DNA of 64,000 nt from contig CALYLW010000538.1 in NCBI GenBank assembly GCA_944989445.1, forward strand, positions 220,001 through 284,000. Reading direction: 5' to 3'. Shown here piece by piece: positions 1 to 13,006 of the stretch (positions are counted from its first letter, which is position 1; every line of letters starts with the position of its first letter). This stretch comes from Ampullaceana balthica (Eukaryota > Mollusca > Gastropoda > Lymnaeidae). Under the pieces are notes generated by a model that was not told the origin of the DNA, did no database searches, and saw nothing but the letters and a program-made list of their open reading frames with translations. A program made the translations under genes and the position numbers.

Positions 1-2380
1 CTTTATGAGATTTGAACAGCAACTTCTCCTGAACCATGCGAGATAGAGGTATATAAAGAATTACTAGACTTCTTGTGAAGAAAAAACAAAAGAAAACGAA
101 AAAATATCAACATTTCGTCAATTTCTCGCCAACCACAACATCTATCGGATTGAAACAAACGCCAAACGGTAGCTAATAATATTTAGAACAATGTTGGTTA
201 AGGAATAAAAAAAAATTCTTATCTTTCGACTACCGTAAATTTAGCAGCAATTTGTAAATAGCAATTGTTATGTTTAGTTTCAAAATTATTGATTTGAAAT
301 GACTTGTAAAGTAATCTAAAATGATAGTTAATGGGGTTTTCCCGTTTTGATAATATTTATGTTAGATTGTTGCGCGGTGCGCATTATATTGACACTTTCT
401 TGGTGTGATGTAGCGTGAGGGGATAAGACATCTTATGGTGTTTAGTTTAAGAATTACTTATTTGAATCGACTTTTAATCTAGAATGATTTCACTTGAATA
501 AAAAAAATCGGAAATTCTTTGTTTGAAATTGCGTTTAAATACTCATTCGAGTTTTTATTACTTTTTTATAATAACAAAGTAGGGGGCTAGCTGTGTCTTT
601 CTCAGAGGCGTCGCAGGTGGGGTGCGGACCACACCGGGTGACACCATCACAAGGGGTGATGCCAAAAGGTAAGCTTACGTATGTTCCGGTTAATTGGCAC
701 TGGCAGACTCGGAGGAGGTTAAATGGGTAAGTTGTGAGCAGGGTGACATTTTGAGAACCGCACATATAGACGTACACCTTAATGACGCATCTGGTCTTTC
801 TTTTACTCATGTAATTATTTTTTATTTTATGGTTCACATTTATGTATTTGTATTAAATATATAAATTACATTTTCTAAACTTATTACATTAATTAGCTTA
901 AGCCTTAGGTTAAAAGGAAATAAGTTTTTTTAAAAATAATATAAAGTGAAATTTTTAAATTAAAAGTGTGAAATAATATAAAAATTAAAACTTAAAATGA
1001 TAATTATTATATAAAATTAAATCATTTTATTTTGTTATTGAACATGCTATACATGATATACTTATTCAATACTCCATGTTATGGTACATACGATCGATTT
1101 TACTGTGACATTAATAAACCCCATCCTTAATGTTATTACCTTAATACTCTGCGTACCTTTAATGTAATACCAACTATTTCCCTCAAGGCTGGTTTAATAT
1201 TAGAAAATACAAACCAGCTGTTTACATGTTTAAATTAATTTTGACATATAATGTTTGCATTATTGATGATATTTTGATTTGATTTGTTTATAACCGTGCA
1301 TCACTTTTTTAAAAAACTAGATGCGCAATAAAATGAAGTTTTTGAAATTAAATAATCAATTTAACAAATAAAACAAATTTAAAAAACAAATGTATCTAAA
1401 TCAATAGCTTGAAATGAAAGGAGTTCAATTTAGTCATCAAAAATTGGAAGCTTTTATTTCAAAACGAATTTAAACCTTTAAAAAATGAATTACAAGAAAA
1501 ATTGTTTGTTCACTGCATAATTGCTTTCTATGATTTCAATCTCCCAAAGCATTACTTTGTGTCTTTATCTCAATTGCGTTGCATTTCCGTCTCTTCAGTC
1601 ATGAAACTCCTTCGACTTTCTATTTATGTCATTTAAAAAAAAGTATAACGAAATTATTGTATATTATTTTTTTAAATAAAAATTGATGTTTTGAATGTTC
1701 CTTATGACTTAAAATCAGTGAGATTAAAAAAAAATTAAAACATTTTTTCATACATAGTAAGTAAAAATGAAAAATTTTAATTGATTAATAATTAAATGGA
1801 AACAAAATTCTAATATATCATATAGAATGGGACTGCAATAAAAATTCTAATATGAAGGTTTCGCATGTTTCATGCCAAAGATGTAAAAGAACTTTACTAA
1901 AATCTGACGAAACAAAAGAGAATAAATCTCTTCCAAATTACACAACAAATATATATAGTTTTTTTTAAAAATAAATATTTAATTTTAATTTTGTTTGTTT
2001 AAACTTAAACTTTTTAATAAAGTTGACGGGCAAAATTCAATATATTGTCATCTGGTAAGCAAATAATTGAGATAATTTGATTATTACTAGGCCATCTGTA
2101 CAATTTTAGCTTGCATCACTTAGTACAAGTTAATCTATTATCTATTCTATTACAAAAATATTTCAATAATGTTGAAGTACATAATGAAAAGAAATTGGAT
2201 ATGTTAAAATTCTTTTTACGGGTGTTCTCTAAATTAAAAACTACAAATAGTTGAAAAGTTTTACTAGAAATATTTCTACAATTTTTTTAAAACTGAAAAC
2301 TCAATAAAAAACGAGAAATACATTTAAATAAAACAAAAGTAACCTCTTAATTATTTCTGGTTTGTTCGTTTCCACGTGCT
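1..2380. other. AT-rich non-coding sequence
   Basis: No supportable gene. At 590-700 a short GC-rich segment (GAGGCGTCG and GGTGACACC motifs) resembles one at 26640-26710 in inverse orientation, suggesting an unnamed repeat. The rest is A/T runs. Confidence 0.5.
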
Positions 2381-3540
2381 TTGTAGATTTTTCCTTCAAT
2401 GAGCTATACAAAACAGACTCATCTTTAAATCTCTAACCTCCCGTGTAGGTAGTAGCATGAAACGTAGAGAAATTGTTGATTACACTCTGTCGACCATAAT
2501 TGGCGAAATTTTGTTTTTAAAAATCTCACTCATGGGGGCTAGAGGCCCAAATGTAGTTTTTCCTCATGCGATCTGTATAAAACAGACTCCTTATTAAATC
2601 CCCCGTGTAGGCAGGAGCATGAAACTTTGAAAAGTTGTTGAGTACCCGCCCGCAATGGAAACAGGCGAAAAAAATATTTAAATTATCACTCACTGGGGGC
2701 CGGTGGCCCAAATGTATTTTTTCTTTCTTAAATGAGCTATATAAAAACTAACTAATCCCAAACGTCCCGTATAGGTAGAAGCATGAAACTTTCGGAAGTT
2801 GTTGAGTGCACTCCCGAAATGGTAACAGGCGAATAAAATATTTAAATTAACATTCCCTGGGGACCCAATTGTTAATTTTTTAAATAAAAATATTGACAAA
2901 CACATACATCCATTATGATCCAGATTAAAATAGACTGTTTTTTTATAAATTTACATCATACAATGATAGGGCCCTCGGGCCCTTATTTAGTTTTTAAAGC
3001 CGTATGAATAGTATTTTATTAATTCAAAGGTGATTAAACTTTGGAAAGTTTATGAGTAATCTCCGGTGAAGATTTCTGGCATTAAAAGTTTTGAAAACAC
3101 CACTTATTTGTGGCCGCGGGCCCGTAATGCTATTTTTAAACATAAGTTATTTTAAAGGAATTTTAAACAGTGGCTACTGGATATGTGGATGAATTATTGA
3201 CCAAATTAGATATTTTAAAAATTAAAATTCTATAAGGTAATGATCGCCTAACATCTCTTCCTTTGTGGCCGAGGCCCACAAAATTTTTTTCGATATCTTT
3301 TAAAGCTTTATTTCCCATTAGATTTTTAACAATTTTAATAAACATAGACACGTATCGCCATAATGACCTACGTTGAAATCTTTTGCATATGAGATATGCG
3401 CATTCTGCAGCCATTTTCCACGGGGGCCCTTAATTATTTTTATTACCCATTTAATTTTAAACGACCTTGTAAATTTTGACCAACAAGTATATACATAATG
3501 ATACAGATTGAAATCAATTGGTGTTTTGAATAGGTGTTAC
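2380..3540 (+). mobile_element. Helitron-like remnant with periodic GGGCCC modules
   Basis: Blocks of about 150 bp each carry a GC-rich core with GGCCC or GGGGCC followed by AAATGT or TTAAT (near 2534, 2695, 2862, 2970, 3113, 3266 and 3418), in otherwise AT-rich DNA. The same modules fill the well-bounded Helitron at 22576-23924, in the same orientation. No termini were found here. The minus-strand ORFs in it are by-products of the repeat. Confidence 0.55.
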
Positions 3541-3864
3541 GCAGGTTCTCAACGCTAAACTAAAATGTTTATAATTCGAGAAGTGGCCGATGTGTCTGGC
3601 CAAAGCCCGAAGTACTTACAACTAACAATTGTAATTCGGGCTTTGGCCGGCCAATTCGCGAAGTGGCTGGGTATCCTTGACCAAAGCCCGATGTGGTAAG
3701 GAATAATGCCCGGTTAGCAGCACATCAATCGCTTATGGTGTGTTAGCATGTACGCGGTAGGAAAAGGGTGCCACGTTGTGAGGATATTATTGCGTTAGTC
3801 TTTCCTTTTCGGAGAAGGTCAAGACATTGTGACTAGTTCTTATTATTCTGACACAGGTTTCAGT

Positions 3865-4040
3865 CAGAGCCGGACTTAGGGAATTGGAGGTCCTAAGCGA
3901 AGATAATTTGGTTGCCCTAAATGTAATAGAAAAATTAAAAACTAATTATGGAAAGATTCTTGTGTGAGGCCCCCACTAATGATGATACTAATTGGAGCCC
4001 TAGGCGACGGCCTAGTTTGCTTATGCTTAAAGCCGGCCCT
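3865..4040. mobile_element. hAT-type MITE, 176 bp
   Basis: The 8-bp direct repeat GTTTCAGT flanks both ends (3857-3864 and 4041-4048). Terminal inverted repeats begin CAGAGCCGGACTTAGGG on the left and, reversed, CAGGGCCGGCTTTAAGC on the right. An 8-bp TSD with CAG termini is diagnostic of hAT. No coding capacity. Confidence 0.8.
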
Positions 4041-4578
4041 GTTTCAGTGTGAGTACTGTATTACTCGTACTTATAACATCCCAATCAACATTTCCAGTTG
4101 AAAAGAAAAGTCATAGGGAACGTATAGCATGTGTCGTGGGGTACAATAACACACTATTAAGTATACTGAGGCTATTAACCTATCATTAATTGTTAGCTAC
4201 GACACGTTGTTCTGTACTGGAAAGTGTTAAATCAGCAAATGAACAAATCCATCCCGATTCGATCACAATACGTTTCGACCCATTTGTTTTAACACCTTAG
4301 AAGTGTTTTATTTATTTTTGATATAAAAATAATGTAATTTACTATAATTATCTATAAAAAATTAAAAACAGTATGAAATGGTTATTTTTAACGTTGAATT
4401 TATGACAGGTCGATTGAAAAAAGTTTATACCCTGAAAACATGTTAATATTCAATGCGAATTCATGATTGTGGTATGTGCGCCATTTTCTGAGGTAGAAAG
4501 ACCTTCCAATCCTATCCACCGCCACCCCCATCTCGATCCGATGTAATCGGGCAATAAAAAGGCCATGTGGTCTGATAA

Positions 4579-4850
4579 GGGGCCGTCCATAAAGTACATC
4601 ACGCTCCAGAGGGGGGAGGGGGTATAATAAAGTGTGACAGTTTGTGACAGGGGGAGGGGGAGTTCGGCCATGTGTAACTACACTGTGTTTTATATTAAGT
4701 TTTAACTATTTTGTTAAAAAAAACAATTTTTGTTTGAAAGTGTGACGTACTTTAGGGGGGGGGGTTCCCGAGATTTTTGAAAGTTTGTGACAGGGGTAGG
4801 GGGAGTTAAAAATGGTCAAAAATAGCGTGACGTACTTTATGGACGGCCCC
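4579..4850. mobile_element. MITE with TAA target-site duplication, 272 bp
   Basis: Near-perfect terminal inverted repeats start GGGGCCGTCCATAAAGTAC and continue to ATCACGCT or GTCACGCT. TAA occurs directly on both sides (4576-4578 and 4851-4853). A 3-bp TWA duplication suggests PIF/Harbinger. The interior has G-runs and GTGACAG motifs. The minus-strand ORF at 4450-4671 crosses the terminus and is spurious. Confidence 0.7.
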
Positions 4851-5045
4851 TAAAGGTACGTACATTCTCTCTGACCACTCCCTTTATTTACCTTGCCCAT
4901 AAGTCTTGCCAACACACGGGGTCATGTGGTCGTCACTTAGTTTAGCCCTCGTAACATGTAATTATGTAACATGTGCCAGCCAACGAACAGTCCCTGGTTT
5001 CGCTATCATTTGTAATTAAAAACAAATTTTACATATGAAATCTTA

Positions 5046-5495
5046 CTAGTCATCCTTAAATCTGCTCATGACTTCTTTCTTCGGGCTTTGGCCAATTGAC
5101 GCTAGCCATTTAGCGAACTTGCCGGCCATTTCGCGAAGTGGCCGATTTTGGGCTTTGACCGTAACATATACAATACTACCGCTGGCCGGAGAACCAGAAC
5201 TCACGGTCCATCTGAATGATCTTCTCCCGGCCGAGGCACCTCTTTCAGACCAAGTACCCAAGTCCGAAATACTTCCCACAGATACACCACCCTCTGAAAG
5301 TGAAGATGAAGAAGAAGATATGGTGATCGTCTCTACAGTGCGACCCAGAGTCAATCGACCCGGTGCATGGACAAACTTACCACTCCTGGTTGAACCGCGC
5401 AGATCAGTATGTATTGCTGAACGCGCAAATATTGACAAGTTGAGACATCCCCCAGTAATAGACGAGTGACCAGACGTCGAAGGGACGCTTTTCAA
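5046..5495 (-). other. Overlapping ORFs on both strands, unrecognised
   Basis: A GC-richer block holds a 149-codon minus ORF and a 133-codon plus ORF (5068-5469), each able to be the coding one. The minus product is Ser/Thr-rich (a run of eight or so serines near residue 60) with a basic end containing FAKWLASIGQSPKK. The plus product has an acidic centre (SESEDEEED). The CGGGCTTTGGCC and CGCGAAGTGGC motifs recur at 3590-3690, so this is probably part of a repeat, perhaps a transposon protein fragment. I do not recognise the family. Confidence 0.3.
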
Positions 5496-5499
5496 ACAA

Positions 5500-6675
5500 A
5501 TTGACTTTTGTTGTTTTTTTACTTTAATTATAATTTAGTGTATGGTTATTTGTCTATGGTGATTTGTGTCATGTATGGTCCTGATAAATTGCATTTATTC
5601 ACACAAAGCAAATATTTTTTAAAAAAATGTATGTCTAATTATGATGCCTATGCAATTTTTAAATGTGATAGATAACCGATTTTGTTGATCACAGAAAATT
5701 AATTAGGTACGTTACTAAGAGAAACGTATCCCCTATGAGTGTATATATGTACTACATACTACTTATTATATTATAGTATTTTATCAGGGAGGGCGCTGGG
5801 ATTCAAAAGCCTGGGGTGAATGTGGTAGTGTGCACACCCACACAGCGCCGCACCCTGTGCACCGCACCGAGATGCACTAGGAAGTAGTGACTGACTGACG
5901 TTTTGGTGCGTTTGGTGTCTTCCTGTTCCAACGTTCGTAATGTTTGGTTTCTGAATTATCAGCACAAATAAACTTTAGCAGCTTTAATCCTCAAACTTAT
6001 TGTTTTACTTGAAATTCTGTGTATTACACTGTGTATTCTAAGCCTCCATACGGCTTCATTTATAATTTGTTTTAGTACTTATTAAAACTACGCACACATA
6101 AAATTTACTTTCTTTAACTTGCATTTTGAATATGCGTTAATTTATATGAACTGTAACATTTACTTAGGTTGTATGACAACTTTTTAGATAAGTTAATCAC
6201 CAGCACAAATTCCATAACATTCATTAGCGTATCACTTCCCTTCAATGTTTAAACGTTAACTGATTCTGTCAGAGTTTCGTTAGTTTAAATATATTTTATC
6301 TTAGAGATATTTTAAAAATAAATTCCTACAAGTCTAATCTTGAATCTCAATACTCTAAGTAGCTTCTGTACAAGTCTCATATTCATTAAGACCACATAAA
6401 CTGTCATTGTACAAACATATTGATGTGAGTTGTTACCTGAAGTAAGTTTACCTTTCAAAAGTTATCAGAAAATAGTAAAATCGAATGTTTCAACAGCTCT
6501 TGTCTCTGAAAACTTTTTATTTTTTATTTTAAATAACAACATTTTTGAACAATTAAGCAGTTGGCAGATGCTGCTTTTAAGTTCATTGAAAATATCAAAT
6601 AATAATTTGGCTACCTAAAGAAACAAACAAGACTATTTTAATTTTGTACAGTCTCTAAATTTTCAAGGCGATCTT

Positions 6676-6725
<50 letters not shown>

Positions 6726-7490
6726 TGCGTGGGGTGAGTGTGTTGGTTTGTATGTGTGTGTGTGTTTTCAATATGATTTCTACCCGACTTCCTTTCTGTA
6801 AAACAAAGTTTGTAGATCTAATGATAACATAAAATCATTTTTTTTTCAAATTGTCTAAAGGATGACAAATTTGTTGTTTCATTTTTGCAGAGTACCAGTT
6901 TATATTATTATTTATCAATAAATTTTGATAGAAAACACAGTATATACATAATATTTTCAACTTTGGCCTAGCGTAACTAGGAAATGGGGCATTGTGGGAT
7001 CGATGTCGGCTAGCGCAGAGAGGTCACATAAAAGCTGATTAGTCTTTCTATGCGTCACGAACTAAAGTTAAATATTCTGTGCTTCCCTTAGCATTTTTTA
7101 AATTCATAAATATATTATTTTGTATATCTAGTAGTAAAGACGTAGTCTATATTCGACTATATCGATACCCCTATAACATACCTTTAAAATGAAACCAAAT
7201 GCTATACGGAAACGAAAAGTTTGATATAAGTTGGTATGGCTTGAAAAATGGCAATATTAACAGTAGAAACAATAAAAACATATTAAAAACGCAAACTGTG
7301 ACCTTACAGAATATTTTTTACAAATGTAAAAAACATAAAATAACAAATTTTCTAACGTTAACATATTCTACAATGGTTTAGGTAGTCGAATTTGACGAAA
7401 TTCCTAAACATGTAATTTTTCAATTAATTGGTCAAAATACTGTCACTTAAGCGATATAAATTAAAAAATAAAAATTTTAAATTAAATTTT
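5500..7490. other. Non-coding, with a GT/GA microsatellite
   Basis: No gene seen. A compound microsatellite (GT)n then (GA)n lies at about 6677-6724. A GC-rich island at 5786-5960 looks like a piece of an unassigned repeat. Confidence 0.5.
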
Positions 7491-7496
7491 TTTTTA

Positions 7497-7887
7497 AATC
7501 TTATCTTATCTGTTTACAGACGCTCCTTCTATACAGAAGATTATTGAATCCTACGCTTATCTATGGTTTGTGTTTAGTCTTGCATTTTTATTAGAGATTT
7601 AAATGTTGATAAAGTGTTGGTTTCCTGGTTTCTTCAGGCAACCCATACCACGCCCGAATTCCGGGCGGGAAGAACGAACATTTGTATGTGTGTGTTCTTG
7701 CATACGGAATAAGAAAGGTGTTTTTAACCTTATGTCTATCTGAAGGTTTTATTAAGTTATCTTTGTGTTGTATTTCTAAATTAGAATTAATTGCTTTATA
7801 TATGATTACTACTTTGCTCTTGGTTCTTCTATCCTTTATTGTTTCAAGGTTTAATGATTTACTTAACTTACTACACAATAATACCAA
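7497..7887 (-). mobile_element. CR1/Jockey-like LINE, 3' end
   Basis: The minus strand encodes the typical end of this LINE type: LNLETIKDRRTKSKVVIIYK, then FFPPGIRAWYGLPEE. The element ends in a short UTR and a CAGATAAGATAAG-like tail (read in reverse at 7497-7520). The same end occurs at 14190-14705 (plus) and 15815-16520 (minus). Heavily 5'-truncated. Confidence 0.65.
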
Positions 7888-8219
7888 GCAAAAGCGTTAC
7901 ACTAGTTTAACATTTTTTAACGCTTCATGTCAGTCAATCGGAAAATAACCATTTTAAATATATATGAAACTACTGTTTTTACGGTTGCAATACTTTTCCC
8001 TCGATTTTTAAACCATTTAAATCTTTATTAGCAGTTTTGGGAGTGTTTGTAGCACCATAATGAACTATTTTGGTCCAGTACATTTACTTTATAACAAGAC
8101 TTTATTTTATGCGGCATGCTTTCTATATTGTCTAAATATGGTGTGCACATGTTTTTATATCATTTTAATACGACTGGTTTTTATTTAAAAAAGTAATTTA
8201 CAAAGTATATTTTTATAAT

Positions 8220-8697
8220 TTTTTTTATTTGCGCTATGAGTCACTTAGCTTTTGCCTTTTAAAGGGATAGTGCCACATGTTCTTTATCTCATAGACGTGG
8301 TTACAAATATTATATAACTTACAATTGTGATACGATGCAGTTTCGTAATTATATATTACATTTTTGAGTGACGTGGGTGGTAGAGATCTTTAGGAAAACC
8401 TATAAGTTATGTTAATTTTTTACAAGTGGGAATGAAATTGTAAATTTAGTTATTATGGTCGGCAAGAATCATTATTTAATAAATCATATCTTTTTAATAG
8501 TAAGGTTATGTTAAAAGGCATTGCATCAAGGGAAAACAACTCACGTGGTAAAATGGCATATCTCTTTTTCTCATAAGATTTTAACTAAATAGATGAGTCT
8601 GAAATTTAACTTGGCAAATAAAAATTGTAATAACCAGCAACTAATACTTGGATAAAGGGTCAGCACACTCCCGCTACAAAGTGCGGGTATTTTTCTA

Positions 8698-8698
<1 letters not shown>
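8220..8698 (+). mobile_element. Helitron 3' part (family C)
   Basis: A canonical Helitron 3' end is present: hairpin CCCGC...GCGGG at 8670-8687, then CTAG at 8695-8698 followed by T. The sequence to its left is the reverse complement of 18438-18900. The 5' limit is not defined. The (TA)n tract abuts the CTAG. Confidence 0.7.

Positions 8699-8759
<61 letters not shown>
8699..8759. repeat. (TA)n microsatellite between two Helitrons
   Basis: About 30 uninterrupted TA units lie exactly between the CTAG end of one Helitron and the 5' region of the next. Confidence 0.95.
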
Positions 8760-8761
<2 letters not shown>

Positions 8762-10725
8762 ATATACATAATATGCTATCTCTGTCGCGTCTGTCATGTC
8801 TGTTCGTGACGCTACGCGAAGTAACTCCCGATTTTTAAAAATGTATTGAAGTCAAAATGTTGCTTTCGAGATTAACAAAAATTGTTTCTCGCCATAAAAT
8901 ATTGTGACGTGAAGTCATTATTTCAGCTTTTTTTAATGTGTGAAGGGGACAAAGTAAAAATATCCATGTTTTATTTGATGTGATTAATATTATTATTTTT
9001 TTTTAAATTAAATATCCGTTTTTGTGTATGTGTCCATGTCAATATTACGTACGTAATTAAAAATTTTACGTTCTATATTAATGTATAACAATAGTTTTTC
9101 GTTTTATGAAATTAACAATAGGGTGTCGTTTGGTTGTCAAGTTTCGATGCGTTTTTAACTACAAAGCCATTATTTATTACTGCAAATGAAATTTGCCAAA
9201 TTATGCTTCAGTTTAGTGTTTGTTATTCTTTTATACACTTTGAGATTGCATTTTTGTATGTTTAAAAAAATTACAATAAAAAATCGGACTCCTTCGCACA
9301 GTAGTTTTTTTTATTGTTATTTACAATAATTTATACAATAATTTATCTTTGCTTTTAATATAGAACTGGAAGGGGTGCTGACTTGACAATAATGAAAACG
9401 TTTATTAGAATTCCTAAAACGTGTTTATTCAATTTTATATACGATTACCTGTTGATACCTTAAGATTTTCTTTTATCCAGTGATTAACATTACTTCAAAG
9501 TTTTCATGCAAAATAAAGAGTTCTTTGTTATTCATATTTGTAAATAGTTAAAATATTATATTTACATGTTTCTGATAATGTAAAGGTCATAATGTATGGA
9601 CCAATGGGCGCATAAACTGACAAGTCGTAATAGATCTTGAAAAGGTGCTGACTTGACAATAATAAAAACGTTTATGTGAATACTAACAAGTTTATATTAA
9701 ATTGTAAATATGATTAACAGTTGATAATTTAATCTTTTCTGTTATCCTGTGACAAACTTTGATTACTACGTTTCATGCAAAATGAATAGTTCTTTTTTAT
9801 TAACATGTGTACAAATTACATTTTATTTTTTACATGTTTTGGTCATGTTGTGGTAATAATGTATGAACAAATGGGCGAATAAACTAACAAGTCATTATCA
9901 TCAATGAAGCTTAAACTGCTTTAAATCACAGATGTTCTTAATGTGGATCACATTACAGTCACATAATTTATTTTTAACGCACTGAGCTGTATTATTGGTG
10001 CAGTCATAATTGGTGCGCACTATTCAATGCCGCAAGTTAACGTCCTGCTGACTCCTCAGCAAAATTTGTTAATACTTCGAACTTCAAACTTTCTTTGCTG
10101 TAGTACCTTATGCTGTGTGTAATTCACTATGCATTTACTGTTTTCCTGACTATATCATTATTATTCATGCAAACTTATATAACACGAAGCCTAAGCTTAA
10201 ATGTTTTCTCATAACAAATAAATTCTTATACATAATCAAAATATATACTATGTCCGTTCGTAATGCTAGATTTTAGAAAGCGCACAGCTAAAAAATGGCC
10301 TTGGGAAAAAAACAAAAACAAACAAAAAGGCCATTTCAAACATCCGCATAAAATTGTTCAATATGGAAAAAAAAGATTTAATGGTCTCTACATTTTCTGA
10401 TTATTTACTATGCGGCTTTGAAGCTAAAGGGACAATCACAAAATTTGAAATATATCCATTTTGAAAACGGGAAATTAGTATTATACATAATTTGCAATGC
10501 ATGTCACGTCCCGTCTGTCCTGTCCGTGACGCTACTAATTTTAGAAAGCAGCGCACCAAATTACTGCACCAAAAATAACTCTTTTCGAACGTCGGCATGA
10601 AATTGTTCAATAGGGAAATAAATGAATAAAATAAAAATAAATGCAAGTTCTGTATTATGTTATTTTTTAATCTGTTATGTATTAATTTTGAAAACTTCCA
10701 TCATTTTTAACGGATGATGCACTAG
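8760..10725 (+). mobile_element. Non-autonomous Helitron (family B), about 2 kb
   Basis: The sequence matches 44771-46528 over its whole length, in the same orientation. It has a 3' hairpin-like TTCCATCATTTTTAACGGATG and CTAG at 10722-10725 followed by T and a TA tract. Inside, a segment of about 270 bp containing GTGCTGACTTGACAATAAT occurs twice (near 9373 and 9645). No Rep or helicase coding sequence is visible. Confidence 0.68.
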
Positions 10726-12870
10726 TATATATATATATATATATAATGTAATTCACCAGAACAAGCACAAGTCGCGAGCAAGTAAGAATGGCGAATGCCC
10801 CTCGCTAGGGTCGACCAATCACAGTTTGGCAAGCATGAGAGTCGCAGTGTGGGGGCAGGTAACAACAAACGCAGTGCACTTGTCTCGAGACCAACACTTC
10901 TTCGGCGGTTCAGTTAACTCAGTTAACGGAATAATTCTTACTCAATATCTATTAGCCTGTTGCTATTTAAAACAACTAAATAATTCATGAAGTTATTTCT
11001 CGTAATTTCGTTTCCATGTCTTTCTGTCCTAAATGTTATCGATTTCCAGTAGCTCTTGGTATGCAAAGTAAAGTAAACAATACAGAAATAATGTAACTTT
11101 ATACCAAATTACTTAAGTGTCAATATATTATAATATAAACTATTTAAAGTAGGAAAATGTAACAAATTATTCACCTACTGGATATTAGCTTTTAAAGAAA
11201 ATAATTAAATAAGTTTATAATAGTCTACCTTTCAATAACTTATCATGTAAAACAGGTAAATGTATAATATAAAAACAGGGTATTAGTAGGCCTGACAAGA
11301 CGTAACATGTAAAACAGAATGATGCTATAATAAAACCACCAAAAAAAAATTATAATAATTGTTATAATAAATTTAGTCAACTATAAACGTAGTTAGTGAG
11401 CAATAAACCTTTGTTTGTTTGTTTGTTTGTTTGTTTTTTTTCAAGCTTTTACGAGTAATTTGTTATTTTTAAAAGCTTTCTTATAATTAATTGATTTTCT
11501 CTTTATAAGCAAATTATGGTTGAATAGAAATAAAGAAACAAAGTTAACAACAAAAAGATTGATGGCATTGTAAACTCAGTAAGGCTTCTTTATGTCAATT
11601 TAAGAAAGTTTTATAATAATTATTTTAAAAAATAACGTTTGAAAATTATTCAGCCCTTTCATTGTACATTCGCACATGTTTGAAAATAATGTATTTAATT
11701 ATCCTTTACATCTTACGTTTATAAATTTACATTTTTCATCATTCAAAATGAAATTAAAATATATCTATATGTTATTTTTATTTTTACCAATGTGTAAAGA
11801 GTAATAACTATTTATCATGGTTTGTAACTAATTTTATTGTTATAATGACTGTAAGTGGGACTCTGTAATAGCTTCCTACAACTTATTTTTAATGAAAAAT
11901 AAATGTTATCGTACCTCAACAACAACAAAAATATGAACTAATTAACAGCTACTGGAGCCTTTTTACACATAGAGGCTGACAGTAATAAATTATATTAGAC
12001 AAAAAAGAAAGATATTACTTTTAAAATGAGTTGAGATAATAAATTATATTCATCTTTTTAAGTTAAGTTGGAGGTCTTGTTATAAAGCCAGATTAACAAA
12101 AAGCTCATGGGCCACACTGTTTAATTGTTGTATCAAGTATTTCAAAAAAAATAATAAAAATAATTTAGCTCAAACATTTCAAAAGATGTTTAGACATTCG
12201 ATTTTTTTGTTATTTAATTAATTTTACATACTAAAAGATATATGCAATAACTCACATCATGATATTACTGACAAGTCAGTCTATATGGCATTAGTGCATT
12301 AAGGAATGGAATATTTATAAAACTACGTAGGTTATTTTAGTCAAGCGTAGAGTAGCAGTAATTTATATTATTTAAAAAAAAACATATATGGCAACATATG
12401 TCTGTGTGTGATTGTGTATGTGAACACAATGAATTTGGTTACCTTTGAGTTTAGTGCATGAAACTACATATATATTGACTCCTATCCGATAAGGCGGTCG
12501 GGGGGCGGTGATCAAGCAACAGGCGTTCTCACCTGGGCACCGCTTTTTGTTCCTGGGCCCCAAAGGTGTCCCTGAGTCCACATTGCTCCAAATGAGTACG
12601 TGACACTAGTTAGGGACAAAAAGGCAGCCAAAAATCGTATCCTCATAGCTGTGGCCCACGTCACTACTCAACAGACCTGCAAGGTCTATGCCTTTTTAAG
12701 AGCAATTTCAGGTAACATTACAGCCAAGTGGTACTTAATCCTTTATCCACTACTGGGAGTACTGTTCATAGTTTACAAGAAATAAAAGGTATAAAAGGAC
12801 AAATGATGTATTCGAAGCAAATATAACGTATAGTCCGAGTCCATTACCAGAGTACATAAAAAAAATTGCA
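10726..12870. other. Non-coding flank 3' of the receptor gene, with Helitron-like 5' segment
   Basis: 10726-10920 begins with a TA tract and then resembles the start of the Helitron at 42770 (CGAATGCCCCTCGC, CAATCACAGTTTGGCAAGC). A GTTT microsatellite lies at 11411-11440. No gene is supported. The receptor 3' UTR must lie in 12000-12870, but its end is not visible. Confidence 0.45.
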
Positions 12871-13006
12871 CTACTGGAGTTCTTCTATCATTGTAGTTAA
12901 TGTCTCCATAGTAATAGTATCGGCTGAACTGGATTCCGAGGATAATTCCGTTTTCATATCAGGTGTTACGGTATCCGTAGGATTATCTTTGGAAAAACTT
13001 TCCACT
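12871..13006 (-). CDS. Exon 25: cytoplasmic tail, part 2, and stop
   Basis: 136 nt including TAG at 12871-12873, acceptor CATTTTATTTCAG. It encodes [19 protein letters not shown], a Ser-rich acidic stretch (SSESSS), and ends TTMIEELQ. It is rich in Ser, Thr and Glu, with possible casein kinase 2 type sites, and has no tyrosine. No AATAAA could be assigned on the minus strand in the few hundred bases below 12871, so the 3' UTR end is unknown. Confidence 0.82.

Noticed and set aside
2526..3414. Series of small minus ORFs with similar sequence (e.g. FHCGRVLNNFSKFHA)
   Set aside because: Similarity comes from the repeated Helitron modules; not a gene family.
4450..4671. 73-codon minus ORF
   Set aside because: Crosses the left terminus of the TAA-flanked MITE.
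8571..8762. ORF of repeated Tyr-Ile (YIYIYIY)
   Set aside because: It is a translation of the (TA)n microsatellite joined to a Helitron end.
12372..12581. Possible alternative last exon
   Set aside because: No convincing acceptor in the required phase, and exon 25 already supplies a good acceptor and stop.
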